Source: Panaeolus papilionaceus
Taxonomy: Eukaryota; Basidiomycota; Agaricomycetes; Agaricales
Assembly (NCBI GenBank): GCA_015501605.1
Contig: JADNRZ010000045.1
Span: 95,862 to 159,861, forward strand
Direction of reading: 5' to 3'
DNA length: 64,000 bases
The position numbers and the translations under genes are program-made. Shown one piece after another: positions 1-11,409 of this stretch; the stretch's first letter is position 1, and each line of letters starts with the position of its first letter. The notes beneath the pieces were generated by a model. The model made no database searches. It had not been told where the DNA came from and saw nothing but the letters and a program-made list of their open reading frames with translations.

Positions 1-1207
1 TAGAATTCGAAGCGCGAGAGGGAGTTGTGGGTAGCGATGGATGACAATATCTGAAGGACGGTAGTCAGAGAGGAGGTGTAAGCGTCGGGGTAGGGGATGG
101 CGCGTTGCGAGATATAGAGTTCAGTCATTGGACGGGATGCGCTTTGAAAGTAGGTTCCAAATCTAATGAGATTGATGGGGAAGATGGGTGAGGTGTAGTC
201 GGACGCTGTGTCCCCGCCCCACAGTCAGATAAAACGCCAAGGTAGAGGGGTAAAGACTCACCCTCAACATAAAGGGTATGAATAGGTGGACCATCTTCGA
301 GGATCCTATTGAAAGCTACGACATCACTCAAATCCCTGAAGCCGTACTCCACTTCGAAGAGCTTCCCAAAGGCAGGAACACCCGCGGCGTCTGCACGGTC
401 CTTGATTAGATTGACAACAAGGGCTGCGGCTCCGGGATGGGGGAGTGTAAGACTCAGTTCCACGAGTTTAAAAGAAGGCACGCCCGGGAATGACGCGTTG
501 AGCGTTATGGGCTTGAGTTTGTGAAGAGTGAGACGCTCGAGTTCAGGGAGGTACATGAGCAGAGAGAGGTCAAATGTGGGCGTTTCTGAGACCTGGAGGC
601 AGGTGATGCGCGAGATTGAGTATTTTTCATCGAGAGTGAAGGGGTTGTTATGCGAGAAGCTGAGACTTTTGGCGATTGGGCTGGTGAAGAACTGGGACAT
701 GAGGATGTAGGGTACCTCGTCAACGCTGAGATTGTGCAGCGTTCGTTGTGAAATGTAGGTGTTGGCGAGATGATGGAGGAGGGAAATGATAGGATTAGAT
801 ATGTGAACAGTCTGAAAAACGGGTCCAAATTTAGGGCGAGATATGGCGAGATATTGCAGATTAGAGAACTTGGCGAGTTGCGTTCGTGCCCGTGTTATAA
901 CTGCCTGTGAGAGTGTCGACTGCTCGTAGTTCTGAAGGTCAAATGTGAGACGCTGAACGTAGGTGCAGATGTGTGGGGAACGTTCAATGACCCATAGGAG
1001 TCGTTTGAAGCACTTTTCGCTACGACCACAAAACCCGACCTCTTTAATGCTTTTAAAGAGACGGCGTTGGGAGAGGTCGGCGAAAGTTTTGTTGACCAAG
1101 GAAAAGCGGTTGAGTGGTGGATCTTTAACGGAACAGCCTTCCAGAGATACAATGTCTATAATGTGGCCAAGGATTTCTACAGGCAGGACGGGGGTTGGTG
1201 TAGCCAT
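1..1207 (-). CDS. F-box-like protein, family A (C-terminus cut by the window edge)
   Basis: Paralogue of the genes at 3183-4669 and 11410-12921. The start is taken at the ATG at 1205-1207 because the product then begins MATPTPVLPVEILGHIIDIV, matching the paralogues' start and the hydrophobic F-box helix. The same frame is open upstream, but without similarity. Exon 1 is 1207..262 and exon 2 is 205..1, running off the window. The intron has a GTGAGT donor and a CAG acceptor, is 56 nt long, and is phase 1, at the same place as in the paralogues. Exon 2 restores the family segment ASDYTSPIFPINLIRF. F-box proteins usually bind Skp1 through the N-terminal motif and recruit substrates to SCF ubiquitin ligases. 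The rest here is LRR-like (repeated 'L..L..L' with 'LPELERLTLHKL'), so the substrate is unknown. Confidence 0.8.
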
Positions 1208-3182
1208 GGACGCGTCGCGATATCGATGTCGTGGTTTTGGTTGAGTTTTCGCAACGCGTGGCGTCACTTCTTAACGTATTGTCACGCGTGTCACCGTCGG
1301 GGATAAGACGCCTACCCTGGGCACTTCAACGTATCGCTGCATGGTATCTTCTCATCCTTCCAACGATTCAAGTACGATTTTTATTACCACATGCCCTCCT
1401 GTATTTTGCTTTCAACGAAAAACACAGCATTGCTACCAAGCGAGATCCCTACTGTAAACGGGTTTCAAACGCAGTCGCCTCATGAAGAAACAGCATCACC
1501 ACTAGAACACCAACGGTTACTATTTGGATATTGAGCTACATAATTACTCAAGAATGGCCTTGAGTCGTCTAAGTCTTCGAGTTACGTTGGTGCTCCGTTT
1601 TTCTGTGAGGAAGCAGAATGTACTTCCCGAATTATGGCTTCCCCTATCCTCCTCTTGAGGATTTTCCTAACCCCGTGAAATTCTCTGCTCCTGTTGAATA
1701 TAAGTACATCAAAATTTATGGGCCGATATAGGTTGAAGAAATTTATTTATCGGACAACTATGAGGTTCTATTGGACAAGGTGGTGATGTATGTATTATAA
1801 CAAACCGTAGGCTCACTGCCTCTTCCTCCTAAATATGATGTGCACGTACTTATGCACCGTTTCTATCTCTCAGTTCATGAAAGTACTCGCACTGGGAATC
1901 ACGCTGAATAGAGCTGATAGTCATACGCCACAACAATTACTCTCCACATATCAGCTAAAATGTGACTTCAAAAAAGGTCGAAGGTCCAGCTCATATTGCG
2001 GTTGTACCTGGGTACGAGGATACCAAGGAAGCGGAGAGGCTTCACGAGATGGTGAAATGGGTAAACAATGAGGGAGGGGGCAAATATGTTTGCCTTTCCA
2101 TGCGCTTGATACACCAGGCTCCGACGCTCACAGGAATTAACGCCAGGCTGATAAGCTGTTGTCGCACTCGCCATTTCTACCCTATAGATGGAGATCGAGA
2201 GATAGACACATTTATTTCTGACATGCCTTGCAGGTCAGTTCTGTTTCCACGAAGTGGGATGCAGGACATGGCGGCCAAACCGTAGATCGAGAGAGTTCCG
2301 GGAGCACTGCACACTGGTATGGGTTCCACGAAAATAATTACTACGAATCTTAAATAAACTGACGTTCGTGTCGCATTTGATACAGTCATCGTTATCAATT
2401 CTGAATTTTGCTATGGCTCTGACGCGCATGGGAGGGCCCAGAACACGGACCTTTAGAGCCATCTTTGACCGAATGCAATCTTATATTTTACCGTCTGTGA
2501 CCAAGACAGCTTGGGGCGTACAATAGAGGAATCGTTGGGCAGATTGCCTGTCATTGTCTGTGTTACTGTTATTCATCACATTTAAGTTCCTCCTCCACTC
2601 CGGAGTCCGAGTTACAGTGAGGCGTAATTGATCAATGCCGAATGCTGAACGCCGATGATAGTGGTAAACATGGGGTTTGTAAATGAGGAAAAATTAAACA
2701 AATCCAGCCAATATCACTCCTACCCGCCTGAAATACTCACGTACCTCCACTGTCCGCTCCAGCCACTCCTCCAAATCCACCACTCGTTCTCGTTTTCCAC
2801 GCCGTGAGCGCGCTTGCCAATCGGGATCAGATGAACCATACAGACATACAATATCGACGTCGAGCTAAGGGAGCCATCGAGTATAGGTATATTCGAACAA
2901 CGAAGATGCTAGGATGAATCGAGATTCCGTTTTAAAGATAGCGAGGGGCATCGATTCTACAGACACAAGATGTTACAGTAATACAGTAATACTACTGAAA
3001 CACAAATTATACGCATAGTTCTGATTCAAGAAGAATTTCACAAGGAATGAGGTCCTACAGAGGTAATTATAGAAAGACGTATGCTCCGCAGATCAAAAAA
3101 GCACAAAAACACCAAGATAGCAGGGGATAACAACGGCGCAACGCTGAGTTACGCAGGTCACCGCAACCTACATATGTACACC
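1208..3182. other. intergenic, no gene recognised
   Basis: This is the upstream region of the left-edge F-box gene and the downstream region of the next one. Only short, unconvincing open frames are present (for example around 1835-2285). No splice-consistent coding region, tRNA or inverted repeat was recognised. Confidence 0.5.
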
Positions 3183-4669
3183 TTACACCGCCTCGAAATC
3201 CACCACCGCCTCGATCGGATATTGCAATCTATCTTCCAAATCCTCCATCTCATCCAAAATAAAATCTCCGAACCCATCTTCGTCCTTAACCTCCTCGATA
3301 ATCCTCAACGACTCTGCATCCGTCCTGAACGTAATCGTAAATTCCACATTCTCCAATTTCGGGAAATTGTGGATGGGGGCTAATACGTCGCCGATATCGC
3401 GCCAGGGCTTAGAGGGTGGAAAAGACAGGTCGATCATCTCGGTAGTGAAGTAGAGGTTGAAGTTGGTGAGGGAGTTGTGCGTGGCGATGGAAGATAACGT
3501 TTCAATGACGCCTGCCAGCGAGAGAATATAGGCGTCTGGGTGGATACCGCGTTGGTCGATGGCGAGATAGGTCATGGGACGAGATGAGGTTTGAAAGTAG
3601 GTGTTGAATCTGATGAGATTGATTGGGAAGATGGGCTTGCTGTAGTCGCTGGCTGTTTCCCCGTGATTATATCAGATAAGACGACTAAGGTGTAGTTGGA
3701 GTACCACATACCGAATAATGAAATACAATCAATAGGAGGCTCATCTTCGAGTATGCGATTGAAGGCTACCAGATCATTAAAATCCCTAAAGTCGTACTCC
3801 ACCTCAATGAGCTCCCCAAATGCAGGAACGCCTGCGGCTTCCGCGCGGTCCTTGAAGAGATTGACAACGAGGGCTGCGGCTCCGGGATGGGGGAACAAAA
3901 CACTGAATTCCACGAGATTAAACGACGGACAGCCGGGGATTGATGCGTTAGGTAATATAGGCTTGAGAGTATGAAGGGTGAGACGCTCGAGCTCAGGTAG
4001 GCACATGAGCACGGAGAGGTCAAATATGGGGGTATCGATAACTAGTAACTTGGTAATGCGAGATACCGGGTATTTCCCGTCAAGCGTGAAGAGATTGTTA
4101 CGCGAGAAGCGGAGCCTTTCAGCGAATGGGCCTGCGAGGAACTGGGTCATGGAAACATAAGGTATGTCATCAATGGTGAGGCTACGGAGTGTTTGTTGTG
4201 AGATGTACGTGTTGGCGAGATGGAGAAGCAGAGAGATGATAGGATTCGAAATTTTAACTGGCTGGAAAACACCTTCAAATTTGTGACGAGAAATATCAAG
4301 AATTTGGAGGTTGGAGAAGTTGGCAAGGCGTGTTCGCGCGCACATTATGGCTGTTTTGGTGAGTGCTGACTGCTCATACTCCAGAATGTCAATTTTGAGA
4401 TCTCGAACATACGAGCAGATGTGAGGTGATCGTTTGATGACACATAAAAGCCTTTTGAAACGCTTTTCACCACGACCATGAAACCCAATACCATACACAC
4501 TGTTGAAGAGGTGTCGTTGACAAAACCCGGCGAATGTTTTGTTCACGCGAGAAAGACGCTTGAGGTATTTCTTGGGTAGTGGGACATTTACCAGCCAAGG
4601 TTCGTTAGCTATAAGATCAATGATGTGGCCGAAAATATCTACAGGGAGGACAGGAATTTGTGTAGCCAT
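3183..4669 (-). CDS. F-box-like protein, family A, complete
   Basis: Two exons: 4669..3712 and 3652..3183. The 59-nt intron (GTATGT...CAG) is phase 1. Exon lengths 958 + 470 = 1428 nt give 475 residues plus stop. The product starts MATQIPVLPVDIFGHIIDLI, which carries the F-box helix. It is followed by 'LSRVNKTFAGFCQRHLFNSV', the usual second half of fungal F-box motifs, then irregular leucine-rich repeats. The join gives ASDYSKPIFPINLIRF, which aligns with the paralogues and fixes the splice sites. The likely role is SCF adaptor with unknown substrate. It sits in a head-to-tail array with the left-edge copy. Confidence 0.85.
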
Positions 4670-5290
4670 GGACGTGGCTTGCTGTGGTGGTTTTGGTTGA
4701 GTTTTCGCCGACGCGTGGTGTCACCTCATCAAACGTTGTCACGCGTGTCACGTTGGCAAGACCCCTATCCTGGACACGTAAATGGATCATCGTACGATAT
4801 GCACACTTCTCTCATGCCTTCAACCATTAATATTAGATCGTAGTCGTGGTTTATTTTCCTTCATCGCGTTTTTTAATACAGACATCACAGTGCCTACAAG
4901 TAAAACCACCCTGGCATAGTCTTTGCTCGCACGGTCCGGGGAGTTCATAACCATGACACGATGGAACTTTATCCATCCCTGATAAGTCCAATGATGGTCA
5001 TCTGAATGAGTCAACTGAAGGTGGACCTGTCTGTGTTGTTCATGTACGCAGAAACCCTAGGTTAACGCTGAGGCCTGAGGATCCAAGCCCGTCTCAGGAG
5101 TTGGACAAATGATTGTTCGATTCATCGTCCCTAGAGTATGTGGACAAATTTTCAAACTGATAATCGAGTATTTATCATAGAGTCAGTTCCGTTCGATTGT
5201 AGAGATTATCCCTGATTCTGCGCTATATGATGCCATCCGAGTCCGATTACTACAGGTTCATCCTACTACGCAAACGTCAATGGCCACCAA
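4670..5290. other. intergenic, no gene recognised
   Basis: Upstream region of the 3183-4669 F-box gene. No gene, RNA or repeat was recognised before the MITE that starts at 5294. Confidence 0.45.
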
Positions 5291-5293
5291 TTA

Positions 5294-6056
5294 GAGCCTG
5301 TACAGCAACGAAAATATGAATAATTTGGCCTGTATCACAATACGATCAATGGGCCTATACCCGTTTTGGTTGCTGTTCGGTTCACCCCGAAGCCCTGTTA
5401 TTAGGAGCTGATGTCACGCATCTCTCACTGATAACATCCATCTTCATATCCACCACACAATTTCCAGTCCCTTGGCCTCATTTTTTCAATATGCGGCCCT
5501 CATTTAATGTATCCTGCAGTACCTACAGCTAGTTTACGTGCAAATGATAACAGTATTTCCATTTTTCTTCAGATAGTCGCATGAATCCTATTTAAATTTC
5601 CAGCCTATGTACTCGTAATTGCTGTTCTTCACTCCTTTCTCCCACTTCTCCTGTTCTCTCTATTTTATTCTAGATGGTCAAGTCGACAGAACACGGACAC
5701 CAAGTTCTGTCCAAATGCAATCGGGGTGCCCATTAATGAGCTCTCTGACCCATTCCTCCCCTGAGAGCTTGGAGGTATGGTAGGGTTGTTTCCAATAAAA
5801 CGGAGATGAATATAGTTGCATTGCTACAGCTACTACATTTACCATGTATGCAGATGCAACAAGCAACAGGCATCGTTGTTCAGCAGTGATAATTGGCATG
5901 GTACAAGGCAAGAAAGCGCGAAGATTGTAATCAAGTCGTTACAGTCACATCAGGTTATGTTTTTGGGAGCCGAACAGCAACCAAAACGGGTATAGGCCCA
6001 TTGATCGTATTGTGATACAAGCCAAATGATTCATATTTTCGTTGCTGTACAGGCTC
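5294..6056. mobile_element. MITE with ~92-bp terminal inverted repeats (PIF/Harbinger-like)
   Basis: The ends GAGCCTGTACAGCAACG... (from 5294) and ...CGTTGCTGTACAGGCTC (to 6056) are inverted copies that extend inward about 92 bp with few mismatches. The inverted copy of the left segment 5340-5385 (CCCGTTTTGGTTGCTGTTCGG) is at 5970-6010. The element is flanked by TTA on both sides (5291-5293 and 6057-6059). A 3-bp TTA/TAA duplication is characteristic of PIF/Harbinger transposons, hence the class. The 763-bp body has no transposase, so it is non-autonomous. The class assignment is inferred from the duplication only. Confidence 0.75.
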
Positions 6057-6637
6057 TTAGGAGTTAACTCAGAATGCGTTGATGCAGGAGCCAAGTAGAG
6101 CAAGCGACAAGTGATATGAGGGGGGGAACCCCTCGATCATAGGGTCTTGAGTGTCACATTCCGAGAGACGCTCAATCTTGAAGAGTCGAACCGAGGGATC
6201 TACTGATATACGTATGCCTCAGGCTTGGAAAGAGTGTTTCCGTCTTCTATACATGAACCGTGTCCCCTGCAGGATTGGGGGCATCACGAAGGGGCAAACT
6301 ACATGTGTTCGTCGTGATGGTGAGGGTTAGCTCCTGACTCTTGCTCATTTCAATCTTGACATGGTCAGTGGATAACAGAGGTGGAAAATAACTACATTGA
6401 TATAAAGAATGCACCAAGGGTATTCAAGACAGCACAACCGGCAGTACTCTCTTAATTCTATCTCCAGATATTATCTTTATCTTATCTCAGATGCTGCCCA
6501 AGGCAAGAAACTCATTTTAACTCATCCATTTAAAATCGAAGACGTATCCCAAAGCTACACAGGTGAATGCTGTTATTCCTAATCGAATGAATAAAGAAAG
6601 TCGTTTATATGCGGCTTCGCCCCATTCACGAATCCTC

Positions 6638-7440
6638 CTACTGTATCAAAAACGTCATCGAGGTCTTCAACGACGACCCAAGTCTATCTCCCAGATCCAT
6701 CATCGCACCCTGGATATAAAAATTATCCTGATAAGTTTCCTCTTTACTCAAAACTATCAAAGTCTCCGTGTCAAGCTGAAAATTGAGGGTGAAGTCGACG
6801 CAGCTCAGGCTAGGAAAATGAGACACGGGTGCGAGAGTATCTCCAATGTCGTGCCAGGGCCCCCTCAGCCTGGGTGTAAAGAGAGCCGATCCGCCTCAGC
6901 AGAGAACCGGTAGATGAAGTATTCCAAGACGTTACGCGTAGCCATGGCCGATAGGAAATTGTGAAGCCCAGCGAGCGAGGCTCTGAAGTTGGCCTCGGTG
7001 GTTGTCACAGCACGATGTCAGATGAAGAGCGAGGTTAACGGTCGAGCGGGGTGATCAAAGTAGTCGGGTAGATCGATGATGTCCATAGGGAAGACATGTT
7101 GAGTAGATTGTTGCGCTAATTCATTTCGTGGATTTTATAAGATAATGCGCTGGAATTGAAAGGCAGGCGGCGAGATACCGAAGAGACAAAGAGAAACAAA
7201 AGGTGGTATGCCCCTGAGGATTTCGTTGAAGGCTGAAACGTCGCTTCGGTCCACGAAGACATAGTTAAGGCTAGTAAGCTCGGCAAAAGCGGCAACGCCA
7301 GAAGTAGAGGCACATTGCTTGTAGAAGTTGACAACAATGGCAGCCTGTCCAGGTTCAGAAAAGCTGAGAAAAAGATGCCTGAGGTTGAGCGAAAGAGTGT
7401 CCATAGTGCCATTGGTGTCTAGAGTAGCTTTCTGAATCGC
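6638..7440 (-). pseudogene. F-box family A relic (C-terminal half only, frameshifted)
   Basis: The minus strand keeps the C-terminal half of the family: 'LSLNLRHLFLSFSEPGQAA...VDRSDVSAFNEILRGIPP' from exon 1, then the conserved intron position (donor near 7178, acceptor near 7116), then an exon-2 segment matching 'VFPMDIIDL...HPARPLTSLF' and 'DLGDRLGSSL'. Homology to the 11410-12921 gene stops abruptly near 7440, so the F-box half is gone. Around 6855-6870 the copy is about 5 bp longer than its paralogue, which breaks the frame. It is closer to the 11410-12921 gene than to the other two copies. Confidence 0.75.
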
Positions 7441-8780
7441 ACGATGTGCGTTCTCAGCGGGTCCTTGACCCCTCTGGCGTCATGTCCGCCCAGACTGACA
7501 ACATCTACTCGCATAGGCATATGTCTGTTATCTACTGAGTCTTGTCATTTGGCATACTGGGCCGACCTGATACCGGTATGCAGGGCTACGTTGGAAGGAG
7601 TGATAACCCCTCGTTTGGTGAGCCATACCTGTAGTTCTCTAATATGTCAAAATTAACGAGAGCTAATCGCGTTAACTACGTCCACCAGGCGGCTCTGAGC
7701 CACTCAACAGCCTCTCTCATACCATCTGGTCTTCCATAGGTCCCTCTGGACCCAACAAGGTATTGCTTTCACATCTTACCTCTCAGCGCGATGACTGACG
7801 TTTACGACTCGTGTGACCAGGAATACCTGTATAATCTCGTCAAGTCCGTTGGAGATTTGTCCCCGAACTCCTATGATTCTCATTTATACGCCCTGGAGGT
7901 GAGTAAATACCGGCATTTTTTTTCGCCTGGACTGTGGTGCTCATCATGCATAGGCTCATGTACGAGAGTTAGATCATAGAAACGAACGATAATGCAAGGT
8001 GGGGTACCTAGATCTGACCGGTGCTCTACGCTTCCCAGAGAAGCCCAGTCCCAACGTTAATATTAATTCATGTATGATCTACTGGTGAGACTAAATATGG
8101 TACATTGGTCAAAGGCTATGGTCGCGTGTCGTGCAAGTCAACAATCAAATGGGATATCAGTCCTTTATCTGGTAGCTCTGGCCCACGACGTTGCTGTCAT
8201 CCACGCACTACGAGCGATGTCAACCTTGGAGTCCTCAAAGGGTTGTTGAGAACTCGTTAATGGCGCTTTCTGACCCACTCAAAGTGTAATCTATATCAAA
8301 ATATTCATCAGGATTCGGTTCTTCATCCGTGTTCTATGACATTCGTGTTATTTTGATTTACGTTTCATCCTCTCAAACTGGGATCATCGTTGAAATTTTC
8401 CGCAGGTTAACTTGCGACATTTTATGTGGTAACTGCATATACGACCCTGAACGCTTCAAGTTCAATGGGCTCTTGATGACCTTCATAAGCTCTACTACCA
8501 TTACACCCATGTGAATTGTTTTCCACATCTATCGACTTCGCTCATCGGTTCCCTTGAGATTCGGTCGTTTTGCAAATGGTGAGCAACATCAATCTATATT
8601 TACTTGGAATCCTATTGATATCACGTACTGTCATTCCCGTTATCGTTCAGTACTCACAGGTTATCCGGCGATAGAACGCGCTGTTATAATATTGCCATGC
8701 TATATTCTTCATGTTCCTCAGAATCGTTGAGGTCCATCCAACAGAACGTTCTGTGAGCTTACCACATGTCCTAATCCTAA
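7441..8780. other. gene-less stretch
   Basis: Begins at the truncation point of the F-box relic. Short open frames (for example 7791-7979) have no recognisable similarity and no supporting splice structure. Confidence 0.45.
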
Positions 8781-8788
8781 GATATAAA
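8781..8788 (+). promoter_or_regulatory. TATA-like box of the small secreted peptide gene
   Basis: GATATAAA lies about 80 nt upstream of the ATG at 8867, a plausible distance for a fungal core promoter with a short 5' UTR. Position and sequence are the only evidence. Confidence 0.4.
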
Positions 8789-8866
8789 GGCCCTCCCGAT
8801 TAGCTTCTAGTCTCCTCAAGGTCGCATCAGACCAATCCCCCGGAAGTTGCATTCAGAGCCAAGAAG

Positions 8867-9097
8867 ATGGGTGGCCGCCTTGCCAATATCAGAGTCATTA
8901 TGTTTCTTGTTCTCTTAACCTCCTTTGTCAACTCTGCTCCTGTCGATCCTCCTGAATGTAGTGGAGCCTCTTCTAAGCGACGAGGATTCGAAGGTGGGTT
9001 TGCGTGGCTGTCGTATGTGTTATACTTACGACCTTAATCTATAGCCCAAGACATCATAGTAGACCCGTTCAGAGTGAACTGCTTCGGGGGTTTATAA
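8867..9097 (+). CDS. candidate small secreted peptide (59 aa)
   Basis: Two exons, 8867..8993 and 9045..9097 (127 + 53 = 180 nt), joined by a 51-nt GTGGGT...TAG intron of phase 1. The product begins MGGRLANIRVIMFLVLLTSF, a classic signal peptide with likely cleavage after VNSA. A short mature part follows, with one dibasic KRR site that could be Kex2-processed, and two cysteines (PPEC, RVNC). It ends FRVNCFGGL and has no CaaX box, so it is not an obvious lipopeptide pheromone. A TATA-like box precedes it. I do not recognise a family. A second in-frame ATG at 8900 would also leave a signal-like sequence. The call rests on splice consistency and signal-peptide shape, so it is moderate. Confidence 0.5.
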
Positions 9098-9607
9098 TAG
9101 TTCATCAACCGTCCCTGCTGGGGTGAGGGCGCACACCCATGTAGTCTCTCCTATCTAAATTGCGGCTGATGAAGTTTTGACAAGGTCACCAATATTCGGT
9201 GGAATTGGGGGATGAGAATATACACGTCCGACGTAGGTTGGATTAGAACGTCTGCACCTGGGGATTACGATCAGTATAACCTACACATCTTAAACATCAC
9301 CTGCTTGTTTATATGGCTGTACTGTTTGATTACGTCGTGCAACCCGAAGATGTGCACTACATGCATTGTCACGACACTTCAAGTCGAACGCTCGGGCTCC
9401 ACTGTCTACAGTTCGGCCTGTTTTCAAGGCGGCGGTCATCGTTTGTTGAGTTATTTATGTGCGATCAAAAATGTGAGAATTTCCCATAGTGGCTGTGTCG
9501 CCACAATCCGTTGTCGCGTCGCGCCCCGTCTCTTGTTCCAGAACGGCCATCATCATTACCATCCCACATTTCCTTGTATTCGAAATTTCTCTACTCTCTT
9601 GGTCGGA

Positions 9608-10604
9608 ATGAGGCAAAGGATCTCCATTAATACTCTCCAGCTCCGAAAATATGCGACTCGACAAAACCGACCCATCATAACTTTGGACCCAAAGAAACTC
9701 GTACAACTGCAACAACCCGCTATAGACCTATCAAATTTGCAAGTAGCTCGGGTTTTCCCGCTAGGTGGATATAGCGTTTTGAAGTTCGACAGCAGATCCA
9801 CTCAGTACATTCCTTTCCCAAGCGGAACCAGAGGTTTCTTGTATTATCACAGTCCCTCTGATCGACCTCGTATCGCTGGTCAACTTCGTTTTCGCGTCAC
9901 ACCGAGCGATGACCCAGCATCGTTTTCACATGGACACGACCTCACATTTTCGCGAACCAGTCCTCGTTCCCCCACACCATGGAATATTTACTGCTTCAAT
10001 ATCCCCAACAACAAAGCCTATGCCAGTCTTCATTCTCATCTCGTCAATGAGGGTCTTGTTGAAGGGAGTCTTGTAGCAGCCATTCGCAAGATGAGACCCA
10101 TTCAGAAACTTGACAATGGAACGAAATTTCTCTTCACGCTCTCGGACCCATTCGAGATCGACTACGCCAAATCTCCTATTATCAAACTTCGGGCGGTAAC
10201 TGAGTATGGTCAGGGTAACATAACTTATATACGTACCCTGTCGGAGTCAATACCAACTTTCAAGTCCGGTATGCAATGCCTAGCTACGTTTGCTTCTAGT
10301 CTCGGTGAACTGATGTCTTGATCTAGGAATCATCAATGCGTGTTTTGAAAGATCCACACTGCCGGAACACGAGGGAAACCGTGTAGTGGTCATGCGCTGC
10401 TTGCGAGTTGTTGAGCCCCTGGTAATGAAATCTCCAAAGATCGGTCAGATAATGGATCCACAGAGCATTTCCACCTATACCCCAACTCCAGGTCAAATAC
10501 TACAAAATTTACCCCGGGGGCAGAAGACGGCTCGAGCATGGAGTATGGATATATCTGATGATTCAAAACACTTATCTGCGCCTGCCTTACGTCTGCTATG
10601 GTAG
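9608..10604 (+). CDS. conserved agaricomycete hypothetical protein ('GFLYYH' family)
   Basis: Exons 9608..10268 and 10327..10604 (661 + 278 = 939 nt, 312 residues). The 58-nt intron has a GTATGC donor and a TAG acceptor, phase 1. The join gives TFKSGIINACFERSTLP. The segment PFPSGTRGFLYYHSPSDRP, followed by 'GQLRFRVTPSDDPASF', is a motif I recognise from uncharacterised proteins that are multicopy in mushroom genomes. No enzymatic motif is visible. The frame is open upstream to 9212, but that part reads like non-coding sequence, so the start was set at MRQRISINTLQLRKYATRQ, whose basic, Ser/Thr-bearing N-terminus could be a mitochondrial presequence (inference). Confidence 0.65.
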
Positions 10605-10694
10605 CTTTGCAATTCCGCTTGACCGTTGGTTATGTTCGTAAAAGTGAGTGCCTTTCGCAAATTGTTCTATGTATGCAGTCTATTGATAAGATGA

Positions 10695-10850
10695 TTCATA
10701 TCAAAGGTCCTTCTGCTTTCGTGATGCCAATGTTCCAGATAACGATCATACATTTTTATAAATAGGGACTGCCCTGACAATCCGATCGGAGGTACTATGA
10801 CCATGTGGTGGAATCAATGAACGGCGAATTGCATAGCCCTCTAAATGGAG
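10695..10850. repeat. direct repeat, copy 1 (diverged)
   Basis: Shares several blocks with 13264-13430: ATTCATATCAAAGGTCC at the start, a T-run followed by AAATAGGG, and an ATCAATGGAC/ATCAATGAAC...GCGAAT...GCATA block. The two copies flank the 11410-12921 F-box gene, suggesting that the gene moved or duplicated with this flank. Confidence 0.45.
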
Positions 10851-10974
10851 CTTTACATACATTTTATATGCCGTGGTTGACGGTCTTCCTTTCCGAAATA
10901 CACACTCGATTCGCGGCCTACATTTAGACGATCTTACAAGTGAGGTTCATGCGAACGTGCTCGTGGATCAATTC

Positions 10975-11280
10975 CCAAATATACCGTGACATACATCAAC
11001 CCGCAACAATCGATAACATCCTCGTCATACTACGTACAAATGTCCTAGAAAGTTTGTTATCTGCATACGCTACCTCAACCCTATTACTCTACGAAAAGTC
11101 CATGCACGAACACATCAGGTTAAAGTCCATCCGACCAGAGTCCACCTTTACGACGAATTAAACGACTAAACCAGGATACAAGCCTCTCATCTCAGTCTAT
11201 GAGAATTGCAAACCTGATTCAAGTTCCCTGACGTGCATTGCCACGTTTGAACTTGATTGCTGTTCAGAACGATTTCATTC
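10975..11280 (-). pseudogene. relic of the 3' end of the thaumatin/ricin-B lectin gene
   Basis: Clearly similar to 27300-27650, the last exon and downstream flank of the lectin gene. Shared landmarks are 'ACATACATCAACCC', 'TTTACGACGAATTA' and the block encoding 'NSNQVQTWQC.SGNLNQV'. In this copy the final Trp codon has become Cys, the stop codon is lost, and homology ends upstream near 11280, so only the last beta-trefoil subrepeat and the 3' flank survive. It cannot encode a functional lectin. Confidence 0.75.
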
Positions 11281-11409
11281 ATTTCGAATCAAAAAAGTAC
11301 AACGATACGATAAAGGCGAGCCTGTGAAGGTCCGATTTCTAGTTTAATCAGGGAATGACTTATTTTTCATATCTCGCTTTGAGTGACAACGGCTAAAGCA
11401 TCGCTCCAT

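Noticed and set aside
1835..2285. Overlapping small frames as a gene
   Set aside because: No homology, no consistent splice sites, overlapping frames on both strands.
8867..9097. Pheromone precursor
   Set aside because: No C-terminal CaaX motif, and a signal peptide is present, which mushroom pheromone precursors lack.
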